From: Lachnospiraceae bacterium
Lineage (GTDB): Bacteria > Bacillota > Clostridia > Lachnospirales > Lachnospiraceae
Direction of reading: 5' to 3'
NCBI GenBank assembly: GCA_022845955.1
Contig: AP025576.1
Span: 6,758,001 to 6,822,000, forward strand
Length of the DNA: 64,000 nucleotides
Shown here: positions 1 to 9,010 of the stretch, in pieces
Numbering within the stretch: position 1 is the first letter of the stretch
How the letters are laid out: each line of letters opens with the position of its first letter
Notes under the pieces: model-generated
Told to the model about the DNA's origin: nothing
What the model saw: the letters and a program-made list of their open reading frames with translations, nothing else
Database searches by the model: none
Made by a program: the position numbers and the translations under genes

Positions 1-150
1 CAGGGAAATATCCTCCGGGGAACTGATGGAAGCGATGACAACAAAATACAGGGGATATAACACAATGACCAGAACGATAAGGGATATCACCGTCACTGTG
101 ATATTAAATATCCGGTCTTCCCTTCCGGCTTTGATTTTTTTGGTTTCCAT
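1..150 (-). CDS. Sugar ABC transporter permease, LplC/YtcP type (N-terminal part only)
   Basis: The reading frame starts at ATG 150 behind a GGAGGAGGG ribosome site and runs off the left edge after 50 codons. The visible residues are a short charged N-terminus (METKKIKAGRED) followed by one hydrophobic segment of about 20 residues, then IASISSPEDISL. That is the usual start of the second permease of CUT1-type carbohydrate importers. It begins 12 bp after the LplB-type permease gene and must be in its operon. The substrate cannot be told, and the binding protein of this transporter is probably beyond the window edge. Confidence 0.85.
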   Translation of the reverse strand, partial: METKKIKAGREDRIFNITVTVISLIVLVIVLYPLYFVVIASISSPEDISL

Positions 151-162
151 AGCCCTCCTCCT

Positions 163-1077
163 TTACCACAATGAATTTTCCGTCGTTTTCCCTGCGATCC
201 GGTTGACAAGAACCAGGATGGTGAAATTGATGACGTTGTTGAATAGTCCAATGGCCGAAGCATAGGAGTACTGCTGCCCCTGAAGGCCGATTTTGTATAC
301 ATAGGTACTTATGACTTCCGATGTGGAAAGGTTCGGCGCCGTCTGCATCAGATATACCTTTTCAAAACCCAGATTCATGATATTCCCACAGTTGAGTATG
401 AGCAGTATCACCGCTGTGGGTATCAGCATGGGAATATCTATGTAGATAATCCGCTGCAGCTTATTGGCCCCGTCCGCTATAGCCGCCTCGTGCAGCTCGG
501 GACTGACACCGGAAAGCGCCGCAATATAAATGATGGACGACCAGCCGGTGGTCTGCCAGATGGCGGACCAGACGTACAGGTGAGGGAAGGCCGCCGGATC
601 CGTGAGTACCTGGGGATTATTCATACCAAGGCCCTTCAATATGGCGGTACCGATTCCCGATGCCGGGTCAAAGAAAACGAACATCATGCCTACCAGCACT
701 ACCGTGGATATGAAGTGAGGCGCATAGGTCGCAGTTTGGGTTATCTTCTTCAGCCTTCCGCTGGGCGTGTAATTGAGTATCAGCGCCAGTATGACAGGGA
801 TGGGAAAGCTGAATACCAGCTGGTAGAGGCTGATTACCAGAGTGTTTTTCAGCAGCTTCCAGAACATGGGCGAGTCAAAAAACTGCCGGAAATACCGGAA
901 ACCCACCCATTCACTGCCCCAGATGCCTTTGGTTGCCACGAAGTCCTTAAAAGCTATCTGCAGACCTGCCAGAGGCATATAATGAAAGATAACAATATAG
1001 ACGATCATGGGGAACAGAAATAAATACAACACCCCATTCTTTTTCAGGTTTTTCCTGAACATTCCTTTGTTTTTCAA
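163..1077 (-). CDS. Sugar ABC transporter permease, LplB type
   Basis: A 304-residue integral membrane protein with six predicted hydrophobic segments. The binding-protein-dependent permease loop is seen as HEAAIADGA (residues 196-204), which contacts the cytoplasmic ATPase. This is the first permease of a CUT1 oligosaccharide importer of the LplB/YtcP family; its partner is the gene cut by the window edge. The start is TTG at 1077, chosen because AAAGGA lies about 10 nt upstream; ATG 1062 would remove only five residues. The YesN/YesM pair just upstream on the same strand is its likely regulator. No ATPase gene is present; such transporters commonly share an MsmX-type ATPase encoded elsewhere. 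Confidence 0.93.
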   Translation of the reverse strand: MKNKGMFRKNLKKNGVLYLFLFPMIVYIVIFHYMPLAGLQIAFKDFVATKGIWGSEWVGFRYFRQFFDSPMFWKLLKNTLVISLYQLVFSFPIPVILALILNYTPSGRLKKITQTATYAPHFISTVVLVGMMFVFFDPASGIGTAILKGLGMNNPQVLTDPAAFPHLYVWSAIWQTTGWSSIIYIAALSGVSPELHEAAIADGANKLQRIIYIDIPMLIPTAVILLILNCGNIMNLGFEKVYLMQTAPNLSTSEVISTYVYKIGLQGQQYSYASAIGLFNNVINFTILVLVNRIAGKTTENSLW

Positions 1078-1188
1078 AGCCCCTCATTCCTTTCTTTTTT
1101 CTGATAAACATATAGTAACAAAGGAATGGGAATACGCCTATGAAACGAAATCAGCATTTTTTGTAATAAACTCAGTTTTCATATAAGA

Positions 1189-1217
1189 AAGCGCGTGTCT
1201 GCTGCACCCACGCGCTT
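1189..1217 (-). terminator. Stem-loop terminator between sensor kinase and permease genes
   Basis: A perfect 9-bp stem (AAGCGCGTG / CACGCGCTT) with an 11-nt loop lies just downstream of the kinase stop at 1244, followed on the minus strand by TTTCTTATAT. It separates the two-component genes from the permease operon, so the permeases need their own promoter in about 1090-1180. Confidence 0.7.
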
Positions 1218-1243
1218 TTTGTTTCCTTCCGTTCCCGGCATGC

Positions 1244-2968
1244 TCACTGCCGGGTATCCGTCTCTTTTGCAGGAAATCTCACAGTCACCGTCACATTTCC
1301 CGCGCTTTCTTCCATCGTAAGCCCGCCCTCGCCGGCATACATCAGCTTCAGCCGGCTCTGGATATTGACAAGCCCGATTCGTTTCCTGGCACGTCTTTCC
1401 TGCTCAAGAAGTTCTCTGTTTTCCAGTGTTTCCTGCAGCCTGGCAAGCCGCTCTGGGTTCAACTGCCCTCCGTTATCCACGATAGAAAAAACAAGGCTTT
1501 TTCCTTCCCGTTTTCCTTTTATCCAAAGCATGCCTCCCGGCTGGGTGCGTTTTTCCAGCCCATGATAGACTGCATTTTCCACCAGAGGCTGTAATATCAT
1601 TTTATCAATACAGAGATCCTCCACCCCTTCTTCCATTTCCATTTCCCAGCGGAATCTCCCGTTAAATCTTACGTCACAGATATCCAGGTATTTCTTCAGG
1701 AAATCCTTCTCCTCCGCCACCGTCACTTTATCTCCTTCCTTAATGGAATAACGGAAGATTTCCGCCATATTGGAAGCCATTTCCGCCACCACAGGCTGCT
1801 CGTTCATCAGGGCGATTCCTCCCATGCACTGCAGGGTATTGTACAGAAAGTGCGGATTAATCTGGCTTCGGAGGGCATAAATTTCGCTCTTGTTTTTTAA
1901 TAGCTCTGCTTCATATAACCGCTTCTGCGTGTCAAAAATGCGCCGGGACATCTGTGCGTTATTTTTGAGCATTTCATTCATTTTATCCACAAGGGGGGTG
2001 AGCTGGAAATGATATTTCCCGGTTATCTGCTTCTTCCTCCGGTTTGTTCCCAGCTCGGCCACCTCCCCAATCAGCCTGTCGATGGGATGGGCAATGGTGT
2101 GGTTGAACAGCCAGCCTATGAGAAGAAGCATCCCCACCATAACGGCACAGCTGAGCAGCATCTGGCTTCTGAACAAATCATATTCCCTGACCACCTGATG
2201 GTTGTTTATTTTTCCTACAATACGGAAACCCTGGCCTCCCCATATTTCCCGTTCCAGATAAGTATATCCCGGCAGATCTCTTTCCAGGGCCTCTTTCCCG
2301 GAATTGGCAGCCATAATACTGCCCTCCGGATCCAGCAGGTAAAATTCCACCTCCTGTGCATTTCCTGTTTCCTCCAGCACCTTCATGATGGAATCAGGGC
2401 GTATGACAAGCATCACCGTACCGATACGCTGGCTTTCCGTAAAAATAGCCGCTTTATTGGAATATATGGGGGTGATGCACAGCAGTATTTCCCTGCCATC
2501 CTCTCCTTGATAAAAGATAAAACGGTTGTTCACTGCCTCCCTGTAGCATTCCCGCTCCACCTTCTGTAGCTCTTCATGGAATTTCATTTCCGAAGAACTG
2601 TAACTGAATTCACAGTTTCCTTCCTTATCAAACAGCAGGGCCGTCTGGATCTGGGAGTTCATAGCCATAGCCGCCTGGCAGGTATCATTTACAAAGGTCA
2701 GCAGCTTGTATTTTTCCAATTGCTCTTCTTCCGTCAAAAAACGTTGTACGGCGGAATTGATGGAAAAATAGGTGGTGGTATAAGCGATGCTTTTAAAAGC
2801 CGAATCCAGATTGTTTTCTATCTGCTTCACCGTAGTATTGGTATAAGCCAGCAGACGTTGGGCGGAATTCTCAGCAATTTTCCTGATATAGATAAACTGG
2901 CTTCCCACCTGGATCAGAATAGCGGCCAGAATGATCAGCACAATACTTTTTTTAAAGCTCAGTCTCAT
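1244..2968 (-). CDS. Sensor histidine kinase, YesM family
   Basis: A 574-residue membrane sensor kinase. TM1 is at about residues 8-28, then an extracellular sensor domain to about 268, TM2 at 269-288, HAMP, and the His_kinase core with the phospho-acceptor in INPHFLYNTLQ (H373). The ATPase domain has an N-box PLVENAVYHG (461-470) and a DNGG box. The start was placed at ATG 2968 because GGGGGA lies 6 nt upstream; a longer frame would run back into the upstream response-regulator gene. It overlaps that gene's stop by 17 bp, so translation is probably coupled. It likely senses an extracellular sugar or its binding protein and phosphorylates the adjacent YesN-type regulator. Confidence 0.93.
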   Translation of the reverse strand: MRLSFKKSIVLIILAAILIQVGSQFIYIRKIAENSAQRLLAYTNTTVKQIENNLDSAFKSIAYTTTYFSINSAVQRFLTEEEQLEKYKLLTFVNDTCQAAMAMNSQIQTALLFDKEGNCEFSYSSSEMKFHEELQKVERECYREAVNNRFIFYQGEDGREILLCITPIYSNKAAIFTESQRIGTVMLVIRPDSIMKVLEETGNAQEVEFYLLDPEGSIMAANSGKEALERDLPGYTYLEREIWGGQGFRIVGKINNHQVVREYDLFRSQMLLSCAVMVGMLLLIGWLFNHTIAHPIDRLIGEVAELGTNRRKKQITGKYHFQLTPLVDKMNEMLKNNAQMSRRIFDTQKRLYEAELLKNKSEIYALRSQINPHFLYNTLQCMGGIALMNEQPVVAEMASNMAEIFRYSIKEGDKVTVAEEKDFLKKYLDICDVRFNGRFRWEMEMEEGVEDLCIDKMILQPLVENAVYHGLEKRTQPGGMLWIKGKREGKSLVFSIVDNGGQLNPERLARLQETLENRELLEQERRARKRIGLVNIQSRLKLMYAGEGGLTMEESAGNVTVTVRFPAKETDTRQ

Positions 2969-3746
2969 AGCATCCCCCATCCGCATTTTGGCTGCCTGCG
3001 TTCTTTTTCTGCCTCCGGTACTGGCTGGGTGTTTCACCGCTGTACTTTTTAAACACCTTGTTAAAATAATAGTAATCCTGGATTCCGCACTGTACGGCGA
3101 TTTCCTCCAGAGACAAGGTAGTATGGGTCAAAAGCCGCTCCGCCTCCCTCATACGTATGGAGGTAAGATATTCGGAAAAAGAGACCCCGGTTTCCTTATT
3201 GAAGAGAGCACAGCAGTAATTGGCGTTAAGGTGATACTGCTCCGCCAGTTCTTTCAATATCAGCTTTTCCTGGAAATGCCTGTGCATATAGGTTAACAGC
3301 TCCTGGAATACGGGATTTTCCGTCAGCGGGACCTCTTCCTTTTCAGGTTCCGGCTGTTTCTGATCCTCCAGTATCTTATGAAGTCTGGAAAGAAGCATGG
3401 TAAGCTTGTCTCTGGCAATGGGTTTCAGGCAATAATCGTATACCACCCCCATCCGTATCGCTTCCTGTGCGTAGCCAAACTCCGCAAATCCGCTGACTAC
3501 CACAAACCGGCAGGGCAGTCCCGCCTCCAGCGCCTTTTTCATAAAACCAAGCCCGTCCAGTTCCGGCATACGTATATCGATAAAAATGACATCCGGCGGA
3601 TCCGATACGGCCTGGTTAAAGGCTTCCACCGAATTCTCGAACTTTCCTGTAATGCAAAACCCCATCTCCTCCCAATTTCCTATTTTTTCCAGATAGACAA
3701 GCGCCCACGGCTCATCATCCACCAAAAAAACGCGGTACCTCTCCAT
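2952..3746 (-). CDS. Response regulator, YesN type (receiver + AraC HTH)
   Basis: A 264-residue cytoplasmic DNA-binding response regulator. The receiver domain covers about 1-120 with acidic residues DD (10-11) and phospho-acceptor D57 in FIDIRMPELDG. An AraC-type double helix-turn-helix covers about 165-255. It lacks the long central domain found in most YesN proteins (which are near 500 residues), so it is a compact form. It precedes and overlaps its partner kinase. The ABC permease genes downstream are the likely target, an inference from order only. Confidence 0.93.
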   Translation of the reverse strand: MERYRVFLVDDEPWALVYLEKIGNWEEMGFCITGKFENSVEAFNQAVSDPPDVIFIDIRMPELDGLGFMKKALEAGLPCRFVVVSGFAEFGYAQEAIRMGVVYDYCLKPIARDKLTMLLSRLHKILEDQKQPEPEKEEVPLTENPVFQELLTYMHRHFQEKLILKELAEQYHLNANYCCALFNKETGVSFSEYLTSIRMREAERLLTHTTLSLEEIAVQCGIQDYYYFNKVFKKYSGETPSQYRRQKKNAGSQNADGGCYETEL

Positions 3747-3855
3747 TTTCCCACCCTTTTCTTTCTTTTTCCGCCGTTGACGGCGCTTTTTACTACTGTT
3801 ATGCTTCTTTTAAGTTTATCATTGATTTTTCCTTTCCACAATTCGATTCCATCAT

Positions 3856-3902
3856 AAAAAAAGGGAAGCGGCGGCATCCGGGATCCCGGAACCACTGCTT
3901 CC
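3856..3902 (-). terminator. Rho-independent terminator after the HPr-like gene
   Basis: On the minus strand GGAAGC...GCTTCC forms the base of a hairpin with an inner CCGGGATCCCGG palindrome, followed directly by CTTTTTTTA. It ends transcription of the HPr-like gene and isolates it from the response regulator at 3746. Confidence 0.75.
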
Positions 3903-3978
3903 TCATTCTGTTTTCTGCATTTGAAATTTTCGTCAGCAGCCGGTAAAAATACGGCGGCCCGTCCTGCCGGGTAACCTT

Positions 3979-4218
3979 CTATGCCGCCATGCGGTACCGT
4001 TCCACCGCATTCATCACATCGCGGTCTTCTCCTTTGGAGTTAACGAATACCAGGTCCAGTACTTTCCCGATACCGAGGGCAAATACTCCCAAAATGGATT
4101 TGGCATCAACGGTATAGCTGCCAAGCGCCAGGTCGTATTCTCCTTCAAACTGTCTCATTGTCTGTACAAATGACTCAGCTGCCGCTGTGTTTTCCAAATA
4201 AATTTTTACGGAATCCAT
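3979..4218 (-). CDS. HPr-like protein lacking the catalytic histidine
   Basis: A 79-residue protein with the HPr fold signature: VDAKSILGVFALGIGK (37-52) matches the region around the regulatory serine of HPr, and S41 is retained. The phosphorylatable His that normally sits near residue 15, in a GIHARPA-type motif, is absent; the stretch reads LENTAAAESF. It therefore cannot act as an ordinary PTS phosphocarrier at His, but could be a regulatory HPr paralogue (Crh-like in concept). The start at ATG 4218 follows AGGAGGTATCAT. It is monocistronic, bounded by terminators on both sides. The function is inferred only from the fold. Confidence 0.8.
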   Translation of the reverse strand: MDSVKIYLENTAAAESFVQTMRQFEGEYDLALGSYTVDAKSILGVFALGIGKVLDLVFVNSKGEDRDVMNAVERYRMAA

Positions 4219-4277
4219 ATGATACCTCCTGTATTTTCTCATTGGTATAACTCTGCATTTTTATTTTCCTTATCATA

Positions 4278-4323
4278 CAAAAAAAAGCCCCCTATGTTAG
4301 GAGGAAAATTTTAACATAGGGGG
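4278..4323 (-). terminator. Rho-independent terminator after the YesN-type regulator
   Basis: A perfect 12-bp stem (CCCCCTATGTTA / TAACATAGGGGG) with a 12-nt loop is followed on the minus strand by CTTTTTTTTT. It lies 33 bp after the stop at 4356, a textbook terminator for the binding protein/kinase/regulator operon. Confidence 0.9.
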
Positions 4324-4355
4324 AAATATTTGTACTTTTCTGCCTGTTTTTTGCA

Positions 4356-5885
4356 TTAACTGTTCATCTGGCGGTATTCTGCGGGGAGAATACCCACCAC
4401 TTCCTTAAACACCTTGCTCATATATTTGGGATCGGAAAAGCCGGTCATCGCGGCTATCTGGGTCAGGTTCTGGCTGGTTCCCAGCAGCAGTGTCTTAACC
4501 TTCTCCACCTTTACATTACGGATTTCTTCCGTAAAAGAAATGCCGGTTTCTTTTTTGAACTGCCTGCTCAAATATTCCGGGGATACTCCCAGCTTCCTGG
4601 CAACCTCTTCCATAGTAATGCCCTGGCTGTAATATTCCTCTATCATACGCCTGGCACGTTGGATCAGCGGGCTGCTCTCCTGTGATTCCCCGCTTCCTCC
4701 ATACATCACCTTGTCATAAAGCCGGCGCATGACGGCGCCTACATCATCCCAGGTATATGCATTCATAATCGCTTCCAGAAGCTCCTGGACCTCAAGTTCG
4801 TTTTCTTCGAAGGAGATGTATTCCCTTGCGGTATTCAGCACTGTCCACAGAAACGTGATGCAGGCTTCTTTGATATCCCTGGGACTGTGCACCTGATCCC
4901 GGCAGTAATTCAGGAATTCGGCGAAGCAGGCGGCAAATTCCTTTTCTTCTTTTTTTATCACGGACTGCTTCAGCCGCAGGGACAGTTCCGGCGGATATTT
5001 CAGGGGTGAGACAGCGATACTTTCAATCCGTTTCAGGGAGATGAGCCTTTCATTTCCCAGGGCGAGGCTCCAGTCCAGCAGACGGCGGATGCGTCTGCGG
5101 CCTTCCTCCAGCTCATAGAAGCCGCCGCATTCATCCCACACGCACAACGCCTTATTCTCCGTATTGGACAGGAGCATAGGAACGACGGAGCTGTCGAAAT
5201 ATTCCTCCCAATCATGGGAAGTATCCATGTGGTACAGCACCATTGTACACTGGCTCCTCTCCGCAAAAGCCGTAACAATACTCCGGAACCCGTCCGCATG
5301 ATCCGCCACTTCCTGGAGGATCCGCATCACAATATCCTTGCGTTCTTCATAATGGCCGTCCAGCCATACAATAAAAAGTGCCATGGGGTCACTGGGATCC
5401 ACGCCGAAGTTTTTTTCCAGGGCGGCGGTGGTCTCGTCCGATTTTTCCAGAATTCCGGTAAGGGCACTGCGGGCTATGCTTTCCAGGCTCAGAAGCATTC
5501 CCCGGCTGTTTTCCTCCCGGACCTCCTCTTGTGTCTGCTGCAATACCTTCCGCAGCTCCTGGATTTTTACCGGCTTCAGGAGATAATAGTTCACGCCCAG
5601 CTCCATGGCCCTTTTGGCATAGGTAAAATCGGAATAAGCGCTCAGTACCACCGCTTTACTGGTGATCCCCTCCTTCCGCAGCTGTTCCAGCATGGTCAGT
5701 CCATCCATATCCGGCATGCGGATATCCATCAGGATCACATCCGGCTTTTCCTTACGGATTACGTCCAGCCCCTCCAGTCCATCGGCGGCTTTTCCCGCAA
5801 GCACATAGGAAGGATTCAGTTTTTGCAGGATCTTTTCCATTCCCTCGCGTATCGGCGCTTCGTCCTCAACGATCACGATTCTCAC
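4356..5885 (-). CDS. Response regulator, YesN type (full length)
   Basis: A 509-residue regulator with receiver domain 1-120 (phospho-acceptor D54 in LMDIRMPDMDG), a long central region (about 130-390) as in typical YesN proteins, and a C-terminal AraC HTH pair (about 405-505). The start is GTG 5885 after GGGAGGGAC, overlapping the end of the kinase gene by 20 bp. It is the output of a three-gene unit with a binding protein and a YesM kinase. No transporter gene is adjacent, so its targets are elsewhere or are the genes downstream of 4.2 kb. Confidence 0.93.
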   Translation of the reverse strand: MRIVIVEDEAPIREGMEKILQKLNPSYVLAGKAADGLEGLDVIRKEKPDVILMDIRMPDMDGLTMLEQLRKEGITSKAVVLSAYSDFTYAKRAMELGVNYYLLKPVKIQELRKVLQQTQEEVREENSRGMLLSLESIARSALTGILEKSDETTAALEKNFGVDPSDPMALFIVWLDGHYEERKDIVMRILQEVADHADGFRSIVTAFAERSQCTMVLYHMDTSHDWEEYFDSSVVPMLLSNTENKALCVWDECGGFYELEEGRRRIRRLLDWSLALGNERLISLKRIESIAVSPLKYPPELSLRLKQSVIKKEEKEFAACFAEFLNYCRDQVHSPRDIKEACITFLWTVLNTAREYISFEENELEVQELLEAIMNAYTWDDVGAVMRRLYDKVMYGGSGESQESSPLIQRARRMIEEYYSQGITMEEVARKLGVSPEYLSRQFKKETGISFTEEIRNVKVEKVKTLLLGTSQNLTQIAAMTGFSDPKYMSKVFKEVVGILPAEYRQMNS

Positions 5886-7599
5886 TCTTTTGTCCCTCCC
5901 ATATCGGAATGCGTAATGTTACCCGTGTATATTTATCCGGGCGGCTTTCAAAATGAAGTGCCGCCTCATCGCCGTAGTAAAGCCGCAGGCGTTTTCTTGT
6001 ATTTTCTATACCGAAATGATCTTCCCGGTGGAAGTCCTTCCGGTTCAGGATGTCAAGAAGCTCCGGCGGCATACCCTTCCCATTGTCCTCCACTTCTATG
6101 ATGAGGCCGTCCTTTTCCCGTTTTCCCGTGAGGATAAGAAGAGGTGCCCTGGTTATTCCGTGCAGGCCGTGCTTAATACTGTTTTCCGCAATGGGCTGAA
6201 GAAGCAGCTTATGCATGGGGGCTTTTGCCGCTGCCGAATCCAGGCTGCAGAAAATCTGGATTTCCTGGCCCAGCTTTTCCTGCTGCAGGCGCACATATTT
6301 TTTCAGCCAGGCGATTTCTTCCCCAAGGGTGGTAATACCGCCGGCATTTTTAATGGCATAACGCAGGATATCGCCCAGATCCCCCACCATTTCGCTGATC
6401 TCGTACTCTTCCTTTTCAATGGCCTTCCAATTAATGGTGTCCAGGGTATTATAGAGGAAATGGGGATCGACCTGCGCTTCCAACGCGGATATTTCGGCAT
6501 TTTTCTGTTCCAGTGCCGCCTGCCTTACTTGTGCCAGCAACAGATCCGTCCGCTTTACCATTTCGTTAAAACCATCGGCGATCTCCGCCATTTCAGCGGG
6601 CATATTTTTCCGCTTTTCCACCCGTATGGAAAAATCGCCTTCCTCCACCCGGTTCATGGCATGCAGTACGGACTCCACGGAAACGATTACAGGGCGGGTA
6701 ACAAGTATCACTGCGGCAACCAGAACAGCCCACACGCCCAGAACCATGCCGACCTGCAGCAGTAACTGGTCGTGCATGGTGGTACGGTAATGGGCCATGG
6801 AATAAAATTCCACGATATTCCAGCCGCTCTCTTCATTCATGACCGAGGCGACCACATAGTCCTGGTATTTCTTATTTCCGATACGCCCCACCCCTTCCCA
6901 GCTTATGGTGGCCCCAATCAGGGAATCGTCCGGCGCGCTCAGGATCCGTCCCTCCTGTTCCAGGAAATAAATCTCATGGGAGGTGCTTTCCATGGTTTTC
7001 TGCAGTACTTTTTCATTCACACAGATGAGAACACTTCCCACCTCTTTGTGAATATCCCGGTAATCAATCAGCTTTCTTTGTATGGAGAACACATAGACCG
7101 GCGCATCCGGGGCCGCCATCGCATATTTGACGGGCTGGTATATCTCTATTCCCTCCTCCAGAAGATCCATGCTGCCGTTCATCCAGAGGCTCTCGGTGGA
7201 GGAGGAGGACAAGCCGTCATAATAAACACAGCTGCCGTCTGCCGTGAATACAGCCAGGCCTGCCACATCCTCATTGCGGTTGCAGATATGCTTCAGCTCC
7301 CGGCGGAGGTTGATTTTCATCGTTTCCCGGTCTTCCCCGCCTGCATTCAGGCTTTCCACCATTTCAATGATATCGTCGTCGGTGCTGAGATCGTACAGAA
7401 GCGTATTGTATTTTTCCAGGGTGAGGGTCAGGCTCTTGTTTGATTTTTCCAGACCGGCCTGCACCCGGCTGTCAAGACTTTCCCGCATGGCGGAATTCAG
7501 ACGCAGCTGGGAAACTGCCGCGAAAAGCAATATGGGAATGAAAATAAGCAGGATCAGCATGAAGATCAGCCGAATCCGGATACCTCCCGGTTTTTTCAT
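5866..7599 (-). CDS. Sensor histidine kinase, YesM family
   Basis: A 577-residue membrane kinase: TM1 about 9-28, an extracellular domain to about 278, TM2 about 281-301, HAMP, and a His_kinase core with QVDPHFLYNTLD (H380) and an ATPase domain. ATG 7599 was chosen because it overlaps the binding-protein stop as ATGA, typical of translational coupling; the upstream in-frame extension lies within the previous gene. The gene order (extracellular binding protein, kinase, regulator) suggests that the lipoprotein presents ligand to this kinase. That coupling is an inference. Confidence 0.93.
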   Translation of the reverse strand: MKKPGGIRIRLIFMLILLIFIPILLFAAVSQLRLNSAMRESLDSRVQAGLEKSNKSLTLTLEKYNTLLYDLSTDDDIIEMVESLNAGGEDRETMKINLRRELKHICNRNEDVAGLAVFTADGSCVYYDGLSSSSTESLWMNGSMDLLEEGIEIYQPVKYAMAAPDAPVYVFSIQRKLIDYRDIHKEVGSVLICVNEKVLQKTMESTSHEIYFLEQEGRILSAPDDSLIGATISWEGVGRIGNKKYQDYVVASVMNEESGWNIVEFYSMAHYRTTMHDQLLLQVGMVLGVWAVLVAAVILVTRPVIVSVESVLHAMNRVEEGDFSIRVEKRKNMPAEMAEIADGFNEMVKRTDLLLAQVRQAALEQKNAEISALEAQVDPHFLYNTLDTINWKAIEKEEYEISEMVGDLGDILRYAIKNAGGITTLGEEIAWLKKYVRLQQEKLGQEIQIFCSLDSAAAKAPMHKLLLQPIAENSIKHGLHGITRAPLLILTGKREKDGLIIEVEDNGKGMPPELLDILNRKDFHREDHFGIENTRKRLRLYYGDEAALHFESRPDKYTRVTLRIPIWEGQKSENRDR

Positions 7600-8837
7600 C
7601 GGGCGCCTCCCCTCTCCAGAACCTGATCGATTTCTCCGTCCGTTTCCTGAAGGACGGCTTCTATATCCTCTCCCAGTATGACCTGTTCCATGGCGGAGGT
7701 AACCGCGGACGACACCTCCGGCCACCAGGGGGCAAACTCCCGGCACCTTGCCCCGGAAAAAATACGGATAAACTCCTGCATCTGTTCATCCTCCGGGAAC
7801 TGCCGCTCCATCACATCCTTCCTGGGGGCCAGGAACCCGGCTTCATCCAGATACCTTCGCATCCTGTCCGGATCCGCAAGGAAATGCAGAAATTCCACCG
7901 CTTCCTTTACATGACCCTCCGGGGAAACCCCTATGATTTCGCCGCCCATAACGGTCACAGCCTCCCCGCCGGAGGGAACCGGAGCGACTCCGAATGCGAT
8001 TTCCGGGGCGTTCTTTCTGATATAGACTGCCGCCATACTGGTATTGAACATCATTGCCACTCTGCCTTTGGAGAACTGGTACATCAAATCCGCCAGCGTC
8101 ATGCTGACACTCTGGCAGTTCAGCGCCCCCTGTTCCGCCAGACGGGCCAGCATTCCGAAAGCTTCCTGCCCCGCCGGACTGCCGATTTCCTTCACGTCAC
8201 CGCCCATGGACCAGAGTATGGGCAGAAACGCATACAGGCTTTCCTCACTTTGGATACCTGCCATGGCAAAGCCGTAATGGGAATCCCCGGTGGTGCGCAC
8301 CGCCGTATTACAGAATTCCTCCCAGGTCCGGGGAATACTGCACCCCGCCTCCTCCAGCATCTGCTCGTTATAAAGGAGGGCCGGACAGTTCATTCCGAAA
8401 GGAAGCCCGTAAATCCTGCCTCCGCTTTCACAGGGTGCCAGGGCCTCCGGCATATAAGAAGCCAGCTCCGGAAGCTCATCGGTAAGATCCAGAAAGCTTT
8501 TCATCGTATGGAAAAACTGGAAATCCGAAGAATCCACAAGCGCGATATCCGGCATGGAACCTTCCGCCATACTCAGTGCCAGCTGTTTTTTGAAATCCTC
8601 GTCCGGTACGTACCTTATCTCCACCGTTATCCGGTCCTGGGATTCATTGAATTCCCGGGCAAGCCCCGCCATAGATTTCTGGCAGGCAGGTATATCCCAA
8701 TAGTGCCACAGGGTAACCACGGTCCTTACGGGCTTTTCCGGCAGTACCTCCGCCTGCCTCCCGCAGCCGGCGGTGATAAGCAGAAGCGCTATCAGTAACA
8801 CCGATTCCATCCGTTTTGCGTATTTTCTGCGGTTCAT
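7596..8837 (-). CDS. Extracellular solute-binding lipoprotein (sensor-associated)
   Basis: A 413-residue family-1 solute-binding protein. A signal peptide ends in the lipobox LLITAGC with lipidated C25. Then follow TLWHYWDIP and DVALVDSS-like patterns common in sugar-binding proteins of ABC importers. It is anchored on the outer face of the membrane. Unusually, it is the first gene of an operon with a YesM kinase and YesN regulator and has no permease next to it, so it may act as a ligand-presenting co-sensor rather than a transport component. The ligand is unknown, probably a carbohydrate. Confidence 0.9.
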   Translation of the reverse strand: MNRRKYAKRMESVLLIALLLITAGCGRQAEVLPEKPVRTVVTLWHYWDIPACQKSMAGLAREFNESQDRITVEIRYVPDEDFKKQLALSMAEGSMPDIALVDSSDFQFFHTMKSFLDLTDELPELASYMPEALAPCESGGRIYGLPFGMNCPALLYNEQMLEEAGCSIPRTWEEFCNTAVRTTGDSHYGFAMAGIQSEESLYAFLPILWSMGGDVKEIGSPAGQEAFGMLARLAEQGALNCQSVSMTLADLMYQFSKGRVAMMFNTSMAAVYIRKNAPEIAFGVAPVPSGGEAVTVMGGEIIGVSPEGHVKEAVEFLHFLADPDRMRRYLDEAGFLAPRKDVMERQFPEDEQMQEFIRIFSGARCREFAPWWPEVSSAVTSAMEQVILGEDIEAVLQETDGEIDQVLERGGAR

Positions 8838-8960
8838 TCCCGTTCTCCTTTCCCCTGTCCTACCAGAAGTATAGCATCAAAAATTACAGCTTTCTACATA
8901 ATCCGGGAATAATTGTTTGAAAGGAAAAAGGACGTTACTGGTCACGGAGTAAACCGTAAC

Positions 8961-9000
8961 AAAGGACGTATCCTGCCTTTTTTACAGAAGTACGTCCTTT
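8961..9000 (-). terminator. Stem-loop after glmM, probable terminator
   Basis: A perfect 10-bp inverted repeat (AAAGGACGTA / TACGTCCTTT) with a 20-nt loop lies 11 bp beyond the glmM stop. The T-run on the minus strand is short, while the plus-strand side has TTTTTT at 9007-9012. It probably terminates glmM. Confidence 0.55.
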
Positions 9001-9010
9001 GCGGTCTTTT

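Noticed and set aside
5214..6101. 295-codon plus-strand open frame and similar long antisense frames at 6-9 kb
   Set aside because: They are shadows of high-GC minus-strand genes; no domains and no start signals.
8961..9000. Riboswitch upstream of the sensing operon
   Set aside because: It is a simple stem-loop directly after glmM, upstream of nothing on the plus strand, so a terminator is the simpler reading.
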